Shown here piece by piece: positions 24,758 to 35,383 of a stretch of DNA of 64,000 nt; the stretch's first letter is position 1; every line of letters starts with the position of its first letter. The position numbers and the translations under genes are program-made. Location: the NCBI RefSeq assembly GCF_047948215.1, contig NC_134456.1:63383529-63447528 (forward strand), given 5' to 3'. Below the pieces are notes generated by a model. The model saw only the letters and a program-made list of their open reading frames with translations, was not told where the DNA came from and searched no databases. This DNA comes from Lycorma delicatula. Lineage: Eukaryota; Arthropoda; Insecta; Hemiptera; Fulgoridae.

Positions 24758-27018
24758 TTTAAGGGTCGCTGTCACGAAATAAAAACGTTGATTTTGATTG
24801 TATTTTCTGAAAAAATGTTGTATTTTAACATGTAACATAGTTAAATAAATATTTTACAGTTTTTTGTCGAAATTATAGTGTTAAGAAATTGCACAAAAAA
24901 CGGTAAATACATAAAACTGTGTTTTCCTGTGTTCTACTTTAACTGTGAACGAAACATTTCTAGCTTGTTTGAACGAGTTCTTAATAAACTAACATAACAG
25001 AAATAGATAATATTATTTATATATATATATATATATATCGTATTTTTTGATGACTATAGTACTTTTATATTAACTTTAGTTGTCTTCTTGTGCTTTTTAG
25101 ACCGCAATTTTTTCAAAGTTGTGAATGAAAACTTCAATTTTTATTTGCTTATTGTGTTAATTTTAATAATAATGCATTATACTTGTGTACATTTTAAACA
25201 ATTGTTGCACTTAGCTTTTTAAAAAATGGATTACAATATTCTCTTTTATTTAAATTTAGGAAAATACGAATAATAGAAAAGTCAGAGAACATTATAGATT
25301 TAAGAATTTTTTTCAAAATACTAAATTTATCTTTTTTCAAACATTATGCTAGTAAGATATATTTCTTTTAGTAGTTATAACAATAAAAACTCCTATGTGG
25401 CTTTTTATTATAATTTATATTTTTATTGTATTGTTTTTATCTAGAGTTGTTTTTTAAATGCTTCATACGATTTCTGTTAAAATATAACTGTTTATTCGTT
25501 TATTTCTTTTCTGAAAACCGTATTTCAACTTAGCTGCTGTCTACAGGTTATTTAGAATGATTAATTAACTTATAAATTATTACAAAATATTTCTTTCGTA
25601 TAGTGTCAAGTTGTTTAATTTACCTTACAATAAAAAATACATTTAAAGAAAGCGTACTGAATTATTATTCAAAAAAATTACTCTACAATTTTTAAAACGA
25701 ATTTAACGTAAATGAATATGAAAGCTGCCAAATGTTCTTAAGGCTATTAAATGAATCCTTATGCGATTTCAAGCTATCCGCTTTCTCCGTGAAAGATTTC
25801 AGACTGTAGTAGTTTGGAAGATTTATGATTTGATCTAATGAGTATGAAATTGTAATAGAAGAGAGGATCTTCCTGAATGAAAGGGTTGTGGGGGATTGTT
25901 TCAGTGGTAGCGCGTTACCAGCGTTAATTCTAAAGTTTGCATCGAATTATATCGCTTAGCATCTCTCTCGCTTTTAGGGGAGGCGGTACGAGAGAATACG
26001 GTTAGAAGTATAGGGCGGCGGAAGAGGGAGATGCAGAAGAACGGCTCAATAATTCAGAAGAAGTCAACCGGCTTTGCGTCCCGCAAGATTTATCCGCGAA
26101 AAGTATATAATACTTTAGTACCGAGCAGATTGGAGTGTCTACTCTCAAGAAGATTTGTAGCGGCAATTTTCCGGACGTTCAATCATAATATCATTATGAT
26201 TACAGTAAGACGCCCGACCTCACTTCTCCCCACCATAGAGCCTTCTACTCGGCTCAGCGTCATAACTCCTGACACACCGTCCCGGGAATTCATTAGACAC
26301 TTTTATGACTCTCCAGGAATTCCAATTATTTCCTTGTTCTTCTCCGGCTGCCTAGTGTCAGGTTCTAATGTCCCAACACTTTCTAATGAATACCGTAACT
26401 TCTGCACGAACTAGACTCATCGCATCGTCTTTATTTAATTAATGTAAAATGACTGTATGAAATTATTTACAGGTCATTTTCCTTAACTATATACTCTGTA
26501 AATCGTTATATTTAAATATATATAAAACATTTACTATTTTTATTTTTTGTATAACTACTAGATTAAAATTTGATTACAAGCATTTGATAATTTTTTTTAT
26601 TTGTATTAAATCAAATTAGCTAACACACACATTGATTTTTTTTCGCAGTACAGACTTTGCTTCATAATTTCTACTAATAACTTACAAAAATGTAAGTTAT
26701 TACATATAAAAATTTGCAAAATAATATAAACAAGCAAATAAATATATATACATTTTTGTAATTTTGTTTCTGCAGAATAGTCTACTACTACTGTTACCTC
26801 GTATTGGCAATTTCATTACACATGTATAGGCTAATATACAAGATCTGTGTATACAATCTTTCTCATGATATCGATTACGATTCCAAGTTAGTTGTTGAAG
26901 TAGAGCTAACGTTTTTTGGTTTTGTTCTCGTTTCTTTAATAATTTTAATTGTGTTTATTTATTGTCATTATTTTAATGTGTTGTAAACAGTGATTTAGTA
27001 TTTATTTACTTTAATTAA
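24755..27018. other. Unannotated DNA with one GC-richer open-frame island
   Basis: AT-rich, with (TA)n at about 25018-25038. From about 25880 to 26420 the composition rises and an open frame of 127 codons (26031-26414, plus strand) is present. Its product (starting MQKNGSIIQKKSTGF) matches no family I know and has no signal peptide or clear domain. It may be an exon, a conserved non-coding element or chance. The rest is unremarkable. Confidence 0.45.
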
Positions 27019-27031
27019 CCAGGCTAATATA
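27019..27031. repeat. Target-site duplication, left copy (ORF1-only insertion)
   Basis: AACCAGGCTAATA is repeated exactly at 28926-28938. Confidence 0.85.
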
Positions 27032-28925
27032 GATGTCTAGCTCTTGATGGGTACGGTCAAGTTTTTCTGTATTTGCTGTTGTTATTGCGTTTTTTCTTTA
27101 AAATTTTGTTATTTTTTTGTTTTATTCCGTTTTTATTGAGTTTTTTGTTTCCTTACAGTATGTTTTGTTTACGTTAACTTATACTTGGCTACGCGTAATT
27201 TACTCGTTTTTCGTATTTTTTAGTTACATCTAGTTTTGTTATGTTTCATTAATTAACGTTTTCAGTATAAACTTTCTCCTTTATCGTTTGGTTTAAATTA
27301 AATAACGTGTTTTAAATTTTTATTTTGTGTTTCGCCTACGGTTGCCAAAGTCTGTTTTGTTAGCATAGCAATCGTCGGATCTTTTTGTTTGTATCGACTT
27401 AAAAATTTGTTTGGTGTTTGGACTAAGGAAATTTTTGGTATTTTTTTCGTCATGTCGCATCCGGGGAGGGGGGTCCAAAGGGTTTGGGCTCCATCCCGTG
27501 ATGGTTTTTCATTTGGATTTCGTTTGTCCGCGGGGACGAAGGGTCGTCGCAAGACGAAGGTTGTGGTAATGCAGGAGGCTCCCCCTGATAGCAGCGGGAC
27601 AGTTAGCGCTGCAGAGGGCGAGGCTGAAGAATATTGGCAATATGGAGGCGTCTTGTTTGGAGTCCAGTCGTAGGAGAGGAACAATGAGATCAGATGATTA
27701 AATGGGGGGTGTCTGGCTTTGAAACCATCGGGTAAGCTGAGGTTGCGGCTTTCCCCCCTTTGTGCTGTAGAGAAGAAGAAGCCGAAGGCTAGTTGTAGGA
27801 GCTTCATATTCTATAGAGAAGAATTTTCTGATCAAGAGAGACGCGGTTTGCCACAGGTAGCGTCCAACATACAAGAGGGTAAGCCAGAGAAATTGAGGGG
27901 AACTGTTAGTGAGGGTAGAAGCTTTCAACGGTGGGCAAGATGTCTAGCTTCAATACAAACGTTTTACTTAAATATATGAGGGAGATAAGTTCGCTTGTCA
28001 GACAGAATGCGAATACAAACACAGAAATTATTATTATGTGTTTGTAAATGTAAATTAATATTAATACAAACTCAGTATTTTCTGAGCATGGACGGCCTCG
28101 CTCGAAATGTTTAAGGACGTTTTTGACGAGATTGATACAGAGCCATAGGCAAAGCAGCCCACTCGGCCAGAAACGGTGGAGGAAGCTTCACAGACGCGTG
28201 TAAAATCTGAGTGGGCTGTGCTGCTTCAAGAGGTGGCCACTCAGATTCCGGGTGGGGGTCTGATTCAGATTGTTGATGCAGGATATGATCAGGGCGACTT
28301 ACTTCAGGCCCTTGAGCAAAGGGTCTCTGATGAGGCTCTTTTTGACTGGTTTAACGGAGTTGGCCGAAAAAGGCATTTTGTTCTTCTACACTGGTGACAG
28401 ATCCTGGGGAAATTGGTGAGGTCTCTCAGGCGTGGCTACTGGACTTAGCGGTGGGTGTTGACACCCAAAACATTCTGCAGCCCTTCTTCGGTCACCTTGG
28501 GTTGGGAAACTGGTTGGAGAAGGTGGTCTACGGGAAGGACAACTGCTTGTCGATAAGTCCAGCACCATTTTTTTATCTGATGATGCGGTTGAAGTTGGGC
28601 GGAGCACTTACATTATTGTCGTTGACTCTGCGAAGGAGGAAGACAGGATGGTTTACTGCATTTTAAAGGCAATCCCTGATGTGGTGATGGCGAATAGTGA
28701 GGTGTGTTTATGCGGGCCTGCTGGACGGGTCGGTGGCTACTTCTGCCTGTTGGTGGAATATTTTGGCAGAAGGAGTGAGTGTAAATTCCAAGTGCTCCTT
28801 GATGATAAGGCAACGGATGAGCAGGTGCTTAAGAGTCGTCTTCCACTGAAGAGGCCGGTGGGGCCACCTACAGCGACTGTTGTCCGGGCGAAGCTGTGTT
28901 AAAAAAGAAGAAGAAAAAAGAAGAA
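27032..28925 (+). mobile_element. Retrotransposed LINE 5' half: ORF1-only insertion
   Basis: A ~1.9-kb segment is bracketed by a perfect 13-bp direct repeat and ends in an A/G-rich tail (TTAAAAAAGAAGAAGAAAAAAG), so it entered by target-primed reverse transcription. The first ~400 bp is T-rich and untranslated-looking. The remainder is clearly richer in G+C than its surroundings and carries a broken LINE ORF1-like coding region. There is no endonuclease or RT sequence before the tail. Either a non-autonomous ORF1-only family exists (compare mammalian HAL1) or this is a prematurely polyadenylated LINE transcript copied back into the genome. Confidence 0.75.
27452..28902 (+). pseudogene. LINE ORF1 (gag-like) pseudogene, fragmentary
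   Basis: Reading pieces in order gives a basic N-terminal section (27452-27673, then 27719-27979), a short heptad-like stretch LLKYMREISSLVRQNANTNT (about 27960-28020) resembling LINE ORF1 coiled coils, then VEEASQTRVKSEWAVLLQEV and a 3' section (about 28555-28902). The 3' section is in one good frame and ends RPVGPPTATVVRAKLC, after which the A-rich tail starts. Frameshifts near 27680, 27985-28090, 28395 and 28550 separate the pieces. No zinc knuckle (CCHC) is seen, so the region upstream of that domain was lost or never present. The clade (R1 or I-like) is a guess. Confidence 0.55.
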
Positions 28926-28938
28926 AACCAGGCTAATA
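28926..28938. repeat. Target-site duplication, right copy (ORF1-only insertion)
   Basis: AACCAGGCTAATA is identical to 27019-27031. Confidence 0.85.
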
Positions 28939-29373
28939 CATATTTATACAATATACATTTGTTGAAGACGAGTAACATCAACGTGAAAAACTCCCATATA
29001 AAAATTTCAGTTATTTTAAAAGTTTCATCATTTAACAGCATAATTTTTAATATAATAAAATTTTCATAAAAATGCTTATGATAATATGCGATTCTTTTTT
29101 TATGTTGAAAGGACCTTTTTAGAGTAATGTTTCTTGGATATATATAAACTAGGAATACGTTTCTTAAGTATTAAATCTAAGTAACTTTCCCCACTGAATA
29201 GGATACGTTAATTTTTTTATTTATTCTTAATTTAATGTTTCTTTTCTTAATTGTGCGTTTAAAGCGTATAATTTACATCACAAGTGGCATTTGCCAGAGT
29301 TAATTTCTTTGAGAGTAATGATATTACTCATAGAGTAATGATATTACATTATACAGCCATCCCTGGTACTAAA
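28939..29373. other. AT-rich spacer
   Basis: AT-rich, containing a short tandem repeat of GAGTAATGATATTAC (around 29313-29348). No gene was found. Confidence 0.5.
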
Positions 29374-29375
29374 TA

Positions 29376-30725
29376 CAGTGCGTTCGGAAAGTCGCTGTGC
29401 AGAGTGTAGTACATACTGAATTATGTAGTACATTTTCTTCTTTCGGCGTTTGGTTGGTTACCCTGTAGGTTCGTTGGGCGTTGCTCAGTAATGAACCAAG
29501 ACGTCAGTTGTTGAGTTGTGAGTAAACGTGCTTAGTTTCGTTTCGTGTTGTTTTGTTTATCGGAATCATTAGTTGCAAGAAACGTAATGATTCTTTCGTA
29601 AGAGGAATACATTTTTCTCGTTGAACACGTCTTTCATGAAGGTGACAAGCATACTGATTTAGTGAAGCACAAGTTTTCTGAAAAGTTTCCATATACTCCT
29701 GTTTCTCACTGCAATGCAGTTCGAACTCTTATCGAAAAGTTTCGGGCAACAGGCTCTGTTGTAGATGTTGCTCAAAGTGGAAAACAACCTAAACTAAACG
29801 AACAGAGAGCTACTTGATATTTCGGCTGCTGTAGCCGAAAGTCCATCAAAGTCAACGCGTAAGTTAGCACTGCAGTAAGGTATCGGACTTGTTACCGTAC
29901 ATAAAGCTGTAAAAAAAATTTTTAACTTTTTCTCTACAAAGTTATGTGTGTTAAAGGACTGAAACCTACAGACCATTCCAAAAAACTAAATTATTCTTAG
30001 GTTTAAACCTTTTATTGGCCAAAATTCCGTAGGTAATCCTTAACATTACGTTTTTTACAATTGAAGCGTGGTTTTATCATGGAGGGTATGTTAATTCATA
30101 AAATACATGATATTATTCGACGACTAACCCCCGTGAATTATACGAAGCGAAAATTGGAGTCGGGGTCGATGTGAGTAGAACGCGCATTGTAGATCCATGT
30201 TTTTTGAAAATATCGTTAATAGTGATCGTTATTGTGCGTGCCGTTTTAACAAACTTCATTAGTCAGTTAACAGAAGTTGAAATCAGTCACGGTTGGTTCC
30301 AACAAAATGGCGTCACAGTGCACATAGCTAACAGGTCAATAACTTTTTTACGAAATGTCTATGATGAGCGATTCATTTTGAGGGTTTGCGGCCTGCACGA
30401 TCGCCCGATCTGACTCCCTCAAATTACTTCATATGGGGGGGGGGGGGTAGAGAAAAATCTTGTGACCACGCACGATTGACGAACTAAAACCCGCAATAAC
30501 GACATACGTACGAGACATTCCTGTACATCAGCTAGTTAAAGTGTTTGAAAACAAACTGAAACATGTGCAGTGTATTATTGATGTTAGATGATCATTTTCA
30601 ACATCTGTTATAAACTATTCCAGTTATTGTAATATCCGTTTCTAGAAAATAATAAAATAAAATACTAAGTAATAATAAAGTTCCGTCATAATTACAGTGC
30701 ACAAAAACTTTCCGAACGCTTTTTG
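29376..30725 (+). mobile_element. Complete mariner-like DNA transposon (inactive)
   Basis: A 1.35-kb element flanked by TA (29374-29375 and 30726-30727), the target of Tc1/mariner elements. The left end reads CAGTGCGTTCGGAAAGTCGC and continues TGTGCA. The right end, reverse-complemented, reads CAAAAAGCGTTCGGAAAGTT and continues TTTGTGCA. The shared core is GCGTTCGGAAAGT. The interior holds a single degenerate transposase gene. The length is normal for a mariner element. A G-homopolymer of 13 at 30436-30448 lies in the coding part. Confidence 0.88.
29590..30610 (+). pseudogene. Mariner-like transposase pseudogene
   Basis: The N-terminal helix-turn-helix is recognisable (VEHVFHEGDKHTDLVKHKFS, then AVRTLIEKFRATGSVVD). 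A frameshift follows, and then the second helix pair (SPSKSTRKLALQ, a stop, GIGLVTVHKAVKK) and LKPTDHSKKL. In the catalytic domain the first Asp block reads FTIEAWFYHGGYVNS, with Asp replaced by Ile where the family has TDEAW. The second reads SHGWFQQNGVTVH, with Asp replaced by Asn where the family has QQDGA. The third, ARSPDLTP, survives only after a frameshift near 30390. The C-terminus IPVHQLVKVFENKLKHVQCI is well kept. Two of three catalytic aspartates are lost and multiple stops are present, so it cannot transpose itself. Confidence 0.88.
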
Positions 30726-30727
30726 TA

Positions 30728-31718
30728 ATGTAAGTAAAATGGTATGACTAAATATCAACTTAATCTTCGTATGCTTTGCGCTGATATGAAATATTTGGTC
30801 GGCACACTTAGAACCCACTTCATTCCTCACTTTTCTATGTTACTTTATCACGTGATAGTTGATTTTTTGGAATATCTATGCGGTTTTCGTCATGATTATG
30901 TCTTAGGTCGGATCTCTAATTAGTTTTTGTTTTTATCATTTACAATTTATACGGTTTACTACAGTGCCTAACTTATACTACTAACTTTTATTATTATTTG
31001 TAGTTCGTTCCCAAGTATGTAAATTATTTGATTATTTCTTTAGGTGAATGTTGTAACACAGTATTATGAATTGAGTATTAAACGAATATTTGTTTAAACA
31101 TATTTTCTTATATTAAAAAGGAGGTCTTAAACAAAAGGAGGTCGGCCACTCCCTCGAAGTAATAACCTTCACCCGGAAGTCTGGATTCCAATCGGGTTTG
31201 CCATTTTTCAAAAACATTATCTAGTATCAAGAAATTGTCAACGAGCGTTAGCCTGTTTTCTGGAGTAAATTAATTACTACAAAGCTTGTATTTATTTATT
31301 TTCAAAAGTTGTATTTTTTACACGAGTTAAACAAAGAAGTTATTCTGATATTTTAAGTATTATCGGGCTAAACTTCAAGAAGGTTAGTTGAAAAAATTAG
31401 GGTGAAAAGTAAATATTACCGCAATCCAAGTTGGTTTTGCATTTCATAGCAGTCGATTTATATGGAATCTCTGCATTTCTTTTCGTTTTCCTTTTCTCTT
31501 ATTTTTTTCATGAACTTTCGTCTTTTTGTCAAGATATAGTTGTCGTGAACTCCATCACCACACGAAGAGATTGGTTTTCACGTATAATGTATCGGTAGAT
31601 GATCTGTGTATGGTATTTGCAAATTGATTATTTTGATTCCAGCAGCTTTTTTTAAGGTTTATGAACATTTTAAACTAAACATTGTAACACAAAGTAAAAT
31701 AAAAAATTAAAATAATAC
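30728..31718. other. Unannotated DNA with a possible SINE fragment
   Basis: AT-rich. At about 31150-31250 there is a tRNA-like stretch (CTTCACCCGGAAGTCTGGATTCCAATC, then GTTTGCCATTTTTC) resembling 7618-7740. The rest shows no gene. Confidence 0.45.
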
Positions 31719-32399
31719 AAAAAATCTAATCTGGACACCACATGACCTTCTTTTACTCGTATTAAATTACATATACACATTTTTAAAAGTACATAAAGTT
31801 TTATTTCACTAATAACTTTTGATTGATTTTTTCATATTTTTTTTTTTGTTATTGAATTATTATTTGTTGTATAATGTTTTACAGTCGGAGGTTAATAATT
31901 ATTAATAAATCAATATATTTAAATTAAAAAAAAAGTTAAAAAAGGAAAGAAGTCGTATTTGAACCGATATTCTGTCCCCCAAATATTTCCTTTGTAATAT
32001 CCAAATATTTCATTAGTTAAAACTTTATTTGACTATAACTCTGGAACCAATGAAAATAAGTACCACTTATGATATATTGTTGAAAATCTCTCAATGAGCT
32101 TATTACTGCAGTCAAGGAAAAGTTAAAAATCCAAATGTTTTGGATTTCCGCTTTTTGGACAATTTTGATCGATTGCAATCAAAAGTAAAGGTACACAACT
32201 AGATGTTGCAACAGTCCTAAATCCAAAATTTCAACATTATACGACTAATCGTTTTTGAGTTATGCGAGATATATTCGTACGTACAGACGCACGTCGAAAC
32301 TATTCAAAATGGATTCAGGGATGGTCAAAATGGACATTCCGTTGAAATCTGAAAACCAAAATTTTCAGTGATTACAGTACTTCCTTGTACAAGGAAGTA
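31719..32399 (+). repeat. R700 interspersed repeat, copy B
   Basis: Same landmarks and order as copy A at 8641. This copy keeps the right terminus as a perfect 22-bp palindrome (about 32376-32397; half-site TACTTCCTTGT). The tRNA-like B box on the minus strand is decayed (ATTTGAACCGATA). There is no coding capacity. Confidence 0.75.
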
Positions 32400-32472
32400 A
32401 AAATACTTAACCAATGTTTTCTTATTTTTTATATCTGCGTCAAATTAATGGTTAGTAAATTATTCGTAGTTT

Positions 32473-32487
32473 GGTTTCGTTTCTACT
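32473..32487. repeat. Target-site duplication, left copy (SINE)
   Basis: GGTTTCGTTTCTACT is repeated exactly at 32735-32749. Confidence 0.9.
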
Positions 32488-32734
32488 AACTCACCGGGTT
32501 GGTCTAGTGGTGAACATTCTTCCCAAATCAGCTGATTTGGAAGTCGAGAGTTCAAGTCCTAGTAAAGACAGTTACTTTTATACGGATTTGAATACTATAT
32601 CGTGGATACCGGTGTTCTTTGGTGGTTGGGTTTCAATTAACCACACATCTCAGAAATGGTCAAGATGAGACTGTAGAAGAGTACTATTCATTTTACCTGA
32701 ACGGTAATTCCCGGAGGCTAAACAGGAAAAAGAA
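32488..32734 (+). mobile_element. tRNA-derived SINE, full copy with perfect TSD
   Basis: The RNA polymerase III promoter is visible: A box TGGTCTAGTGG at 32500-32510 and B box GTTCAAGTCC at 32550-32559. Between them lies the 14-bp palindrome AAATCAGCTGATTT (32525-32538). The tRNA-unrelated body runs through GGATTTGAATACTATATCGT, GGTGGTTGGGTTTCAATTAA and CTCAGAAATGG to an A-rich end (GGCTAAACAGGAAAAAGAA). A perfect 15-bp TSD gives exact borders. The 3' half is shorter than in the 56081 copy, with about 45 bp missing before ACGGTAATTCCCGGAGG. Confidence 0.93.
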
Positions 32735-32749
32735 GGTTTCGTTTCTACT
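32735..32749. repeat. Target-site duplication, right copy (SINE)
   Basis: GGTTTCGTTTCTACT is identical to 32473-32487. Confidence 0.9.
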
Positions 32750-34477
32750 GAAAGTCGAAATTGGAGGAATTAGATTACTATTGCATTAATGCATTCCTTT
32801 CAACTACCTGACCGGTTCTAAACAACGAAGCTTGACCAGTACACACTCATCTTTGCTGGAAAGTTCCCAAAATGAGGAGATGGAGTCTTCTTCAAAATTT
32901 TCTAAATAAAGTTTTGCTAAGTTTCACTCAAAGCAAAATAGATTTAAAAAATATAATAAAACTATTTTAAATTAATTTGATAAATTAGACTATTTAGTTT
33001 TAATTTTAACGGTTTTTACTTTAAGAAAGATGGTATTTTAAATTTAAGTCTCGAAAAGGTTTGTCTAAAAATGAAATGGCTAGGGTAAAAATGAAAATAA
33101 ATTTTTATGGTGATTATTTTAAAACTTTTATTAAGGTTTTTGGAAGCCGATTTTATTGTAAGTATATAGCATTTATTTGTTTGTATTGTGAATTGTGTAT
33201 CCTTGGACATAAGAAACGTAGAAACAATATATTTGTTATACTCAAATCACTTACTTCGTATTTATTTATTGTGGTTAAAAAAATGCTTGCACTTTTAGGT
33301 TTCGAAATTGTATTTAGAATTTACAAACTTTTATTTGATTTTCATATTTTTATTACATTTTAACAGCTTTATAAATATACTTTTTTCTTCTTCTTTATAT
33401 GCTGTATTTAAATGATAGAAAATAAATAATAGATATAACGGAAATGTAATGTTAGGAGAAAAACTGTGGTACGTTGTTAGAAGTTGAAAGATTTAAAGGA
33501 GAGTCTGTTGGCAGATGTAATGAAGTTGAGTTCAAATCGAGTGGAGTTGTAACTACAATAGAGTTGTTTAACCGAAAAAGTTGTGTGAAATAATATACAC
33601 TTTGAACAGTGCCTTATTCCTACTCTTTTCTTACTGTTTTTCGTTTTTCTTCCTTTCTTCTTACTTTCTTCCTATCAAATTCCTTAAATCTATTTTAAGA
33701 GTTGGAAATTGTATGTTTACTTTTGTTGTTAAATGATATCTATATAATGATATTTTGACAGTGAGTTAAGTATAAAGTAATTCATAAAAATTATTCGAAA
33801 CTCTTCCAGTTAAATATTCATTACCATATCTGAATTTGTTGATCGTAAATATGTACTGATTCGATGATAAAACTACGGGAAGAATTTTAATATTGCTACG
33901 TAATGGATGTATGAAAATATACATTGTATCCGATGTATTTATAATATATGTATCTGTACAATATATATGATGAACAATATTCTTTTTTGTTTTCGTAGAT
34001 TTATAGCCTCTTTCTGAAGGATATTAAAAGATATCGAAATATTTTTCCAAAAAAACATTTTACAGTGTTACCTGTAAATATTTTAAAGAAGATAAAAACA
34101 AAAAGAATTGATAAATCAGTCGGAAATGATCGGGAAGAATTCATTTCTTTAGTTGATAAGCGAGATTCTAGTTAACAGGGACAGCTCGGGTGGGAATGTG
34201 ATATAAATCTTGTAATTAATACCTGAGGGATCAGAAGAAGGATTTAATGAGAGTGGTTTAAAGAGATGATGGAGTTTATTTTTTTACCTACATGATATCG
34301 GTAGTTAAAAGTAAGAATGTAAGGAATGAATTCATGGAGTTGTTACTGACTTCTCCTAATTAATTAAGGTAAGGCGACCTTAGTGTGTAGTATGAAGAAA
34401 AATTGAAGACGAACAAATTCAGTTAGGATTATGTTGTATTAGTACTATGTTAATAACGCTATATATTTACTAAAGAT
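32750..34477. other. Unannotated AT-rich DNA
   Basis: No gene was recognised. Open frames on both strands at 33016-33363 overlap each other and are low-complexity, so neither is credible as a protein. Confidence 0.5.
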
Positions 34478-34487
34478 AAAATTTCCG
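34478..34487. repeat. Putative target-site duplication, left copy (LINE derivative)
   Basis: AAAATTTCCG recurs at 35384-35393 directly after the poly(A). The leading A's are ambiguous with the tail; TTTCCG is the informative part. Confidence 0.6.
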
Positions 34488-34510
34488 CCTCCTCTATGAA
34501 TCATGAGACC
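34488..34510 (+). repeat. 23-bp direct repeat at LINE 5' end, unit 1
   Basis: Identical to 34778-34800 at a 290-bp spacing. It could mark a 290-bp 5' monomer, or a 5' template-jump during insertion. Confidence 0.7.
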
Positions 34511-34777
34511 TCATGTCACTCTCTCAATATCCTGATCTATCCGCGAACACGCGACAATATTAATTAAGATATAATAATACGATAGCAATCCTGCTTTGTT
34601 TTTTCAACCAATTTTATCTGCATAGTGCATTCCTCTACTGTTATTGAGGAAAATACGTTTTATTTTCACACAGCACATGTACACTATAACTCGTCAGTTT
34701 AGAAAACGTAGATATAAATGCGCAGTAGTTATACATAAAGTGTTTTAAGCAGTTTTAGCACCTGCTAATAGCACAGT

Positions 34778-34800
34778 CCTCCTCTATGAATCATGAGACC
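34778..34800 (+). repeat. 23-bp direct repeat in LINE leader, unit 2
   Basis: Identical to 34488-34510. It is followed by the leader sequence TTGCCGTTGGTAAGGGGGCT. Confidence 0.7.
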
Positions 34801-35081
34801 TTGCCGTTGGTAAGGGGGCTTGAGTGGTCAGGGATACAGAGTAGCTGGACCGAAGGTGCAACCATATCGGAAAGGTATCTGTTGAGAGCCAGACTAAGGA
34901 ATGATTCCTGAAAGAGGGCAGCAGCTCTTTCAGTAGTTGTTAGGGGCTTGAGTCAGGACGACTTAAACGGCCGTATCAACATCACTCAGCCCTCTGAGTA
35001 CTGCGCAGCTGAAAGCAATGGAAAACTACAGCTGCTTTTTTACCAAGAAAATGTGGCTCTCTGCATTTTCACATAGCAATA

Positions 35082-35291
35082 ATGGAGGCGCCTTCCTTGG
35101 TAAAATATTCCGGAGGTAAAATAGTCCCCCGTTCGGATCTCCGGGTGGGGACTACTAAGGAAGGGGTCACCAGAAAATTAAAAAATAACATTCTACGAGT
35201 CGGAGCGTGGAATGTTAGAAGCTTGAAAAAGGTTGGTAGGCAGGCCACGTTTGGAGTATGTAAAACAAATTGTTGGGGATGTAGGATGTAG
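35082..35291 (+). pseudogene. Fused LINE ORF: endonuclease N-terminus joined to C-terminal remnant
   Basis: A 69-codon frame begins MEAPSLVKYSGGKIVPRSDL and contains GAWNVRSLKK, the first endonuclease motif. It then runs out of register into DNA that in the intact LINE codes for the extreme C-terminus. It is useful as the only place in the window where the true LINE ORF start and its upstream leader are preserved. It cannot encode endonuclease or RT. Confidence 0.75.
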
Positions 35292-35383
35292 AGGGTATAC
35301 TGAAATGAAACGACTAGCACTAGATAGGGAATCTTGGAGAGCTGCATCAAACCGGTCGGATGACTGAGGACAAAAAAAAAAAA

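Larger units (their letters stand above)
34488..35383 (+). mobile_element. Internally deleted LINE derivative keeping both ends
   Basis: The 3' ~135 bp (from about 35236 to the poly(A) at 35372) matches, in opposite orientation, the 3' end of the LINE copies at 9641 and 45468. Upstream is a ~590-bp leader, then an open frame that starts at 35082 and runs through RVGAWNVRSLKK, the N-terminal endonuclease motif of RTE-type LINEs. At about 35235 the sequence jumps straight to the ORF 3' end, so more than 2.5 kb of endonuclease and RT sequence is missing. A 23-bp sequence (CCTCCTCTATGAATCATGAG, then ACC) begins the element at 34488 and recurs at 34778. The leader directly abuts the ORF, with no ORF1 before it. 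Confidence 0.8.

Noticed and set aside
27298..27807. 169-codon minus-strand frame
   Set aside because: It lies antisense to the ORF1-like insertion, whose plus strand carries the family-like features and the A-rich tail.
33016..33363. Overlapping sense and antisense open frames of 100 and 64 codons
   Set aside because: Both are AT-driven, Lys/Phe/Ile-rich and lack any motif. They are likely chance in AT-rich DNA.
35069..35350. 93-codon minus-strand frame
   Set aside because: It is the antisense of the LINE derivative; its start is the reverse reading of the LINE 3' end.
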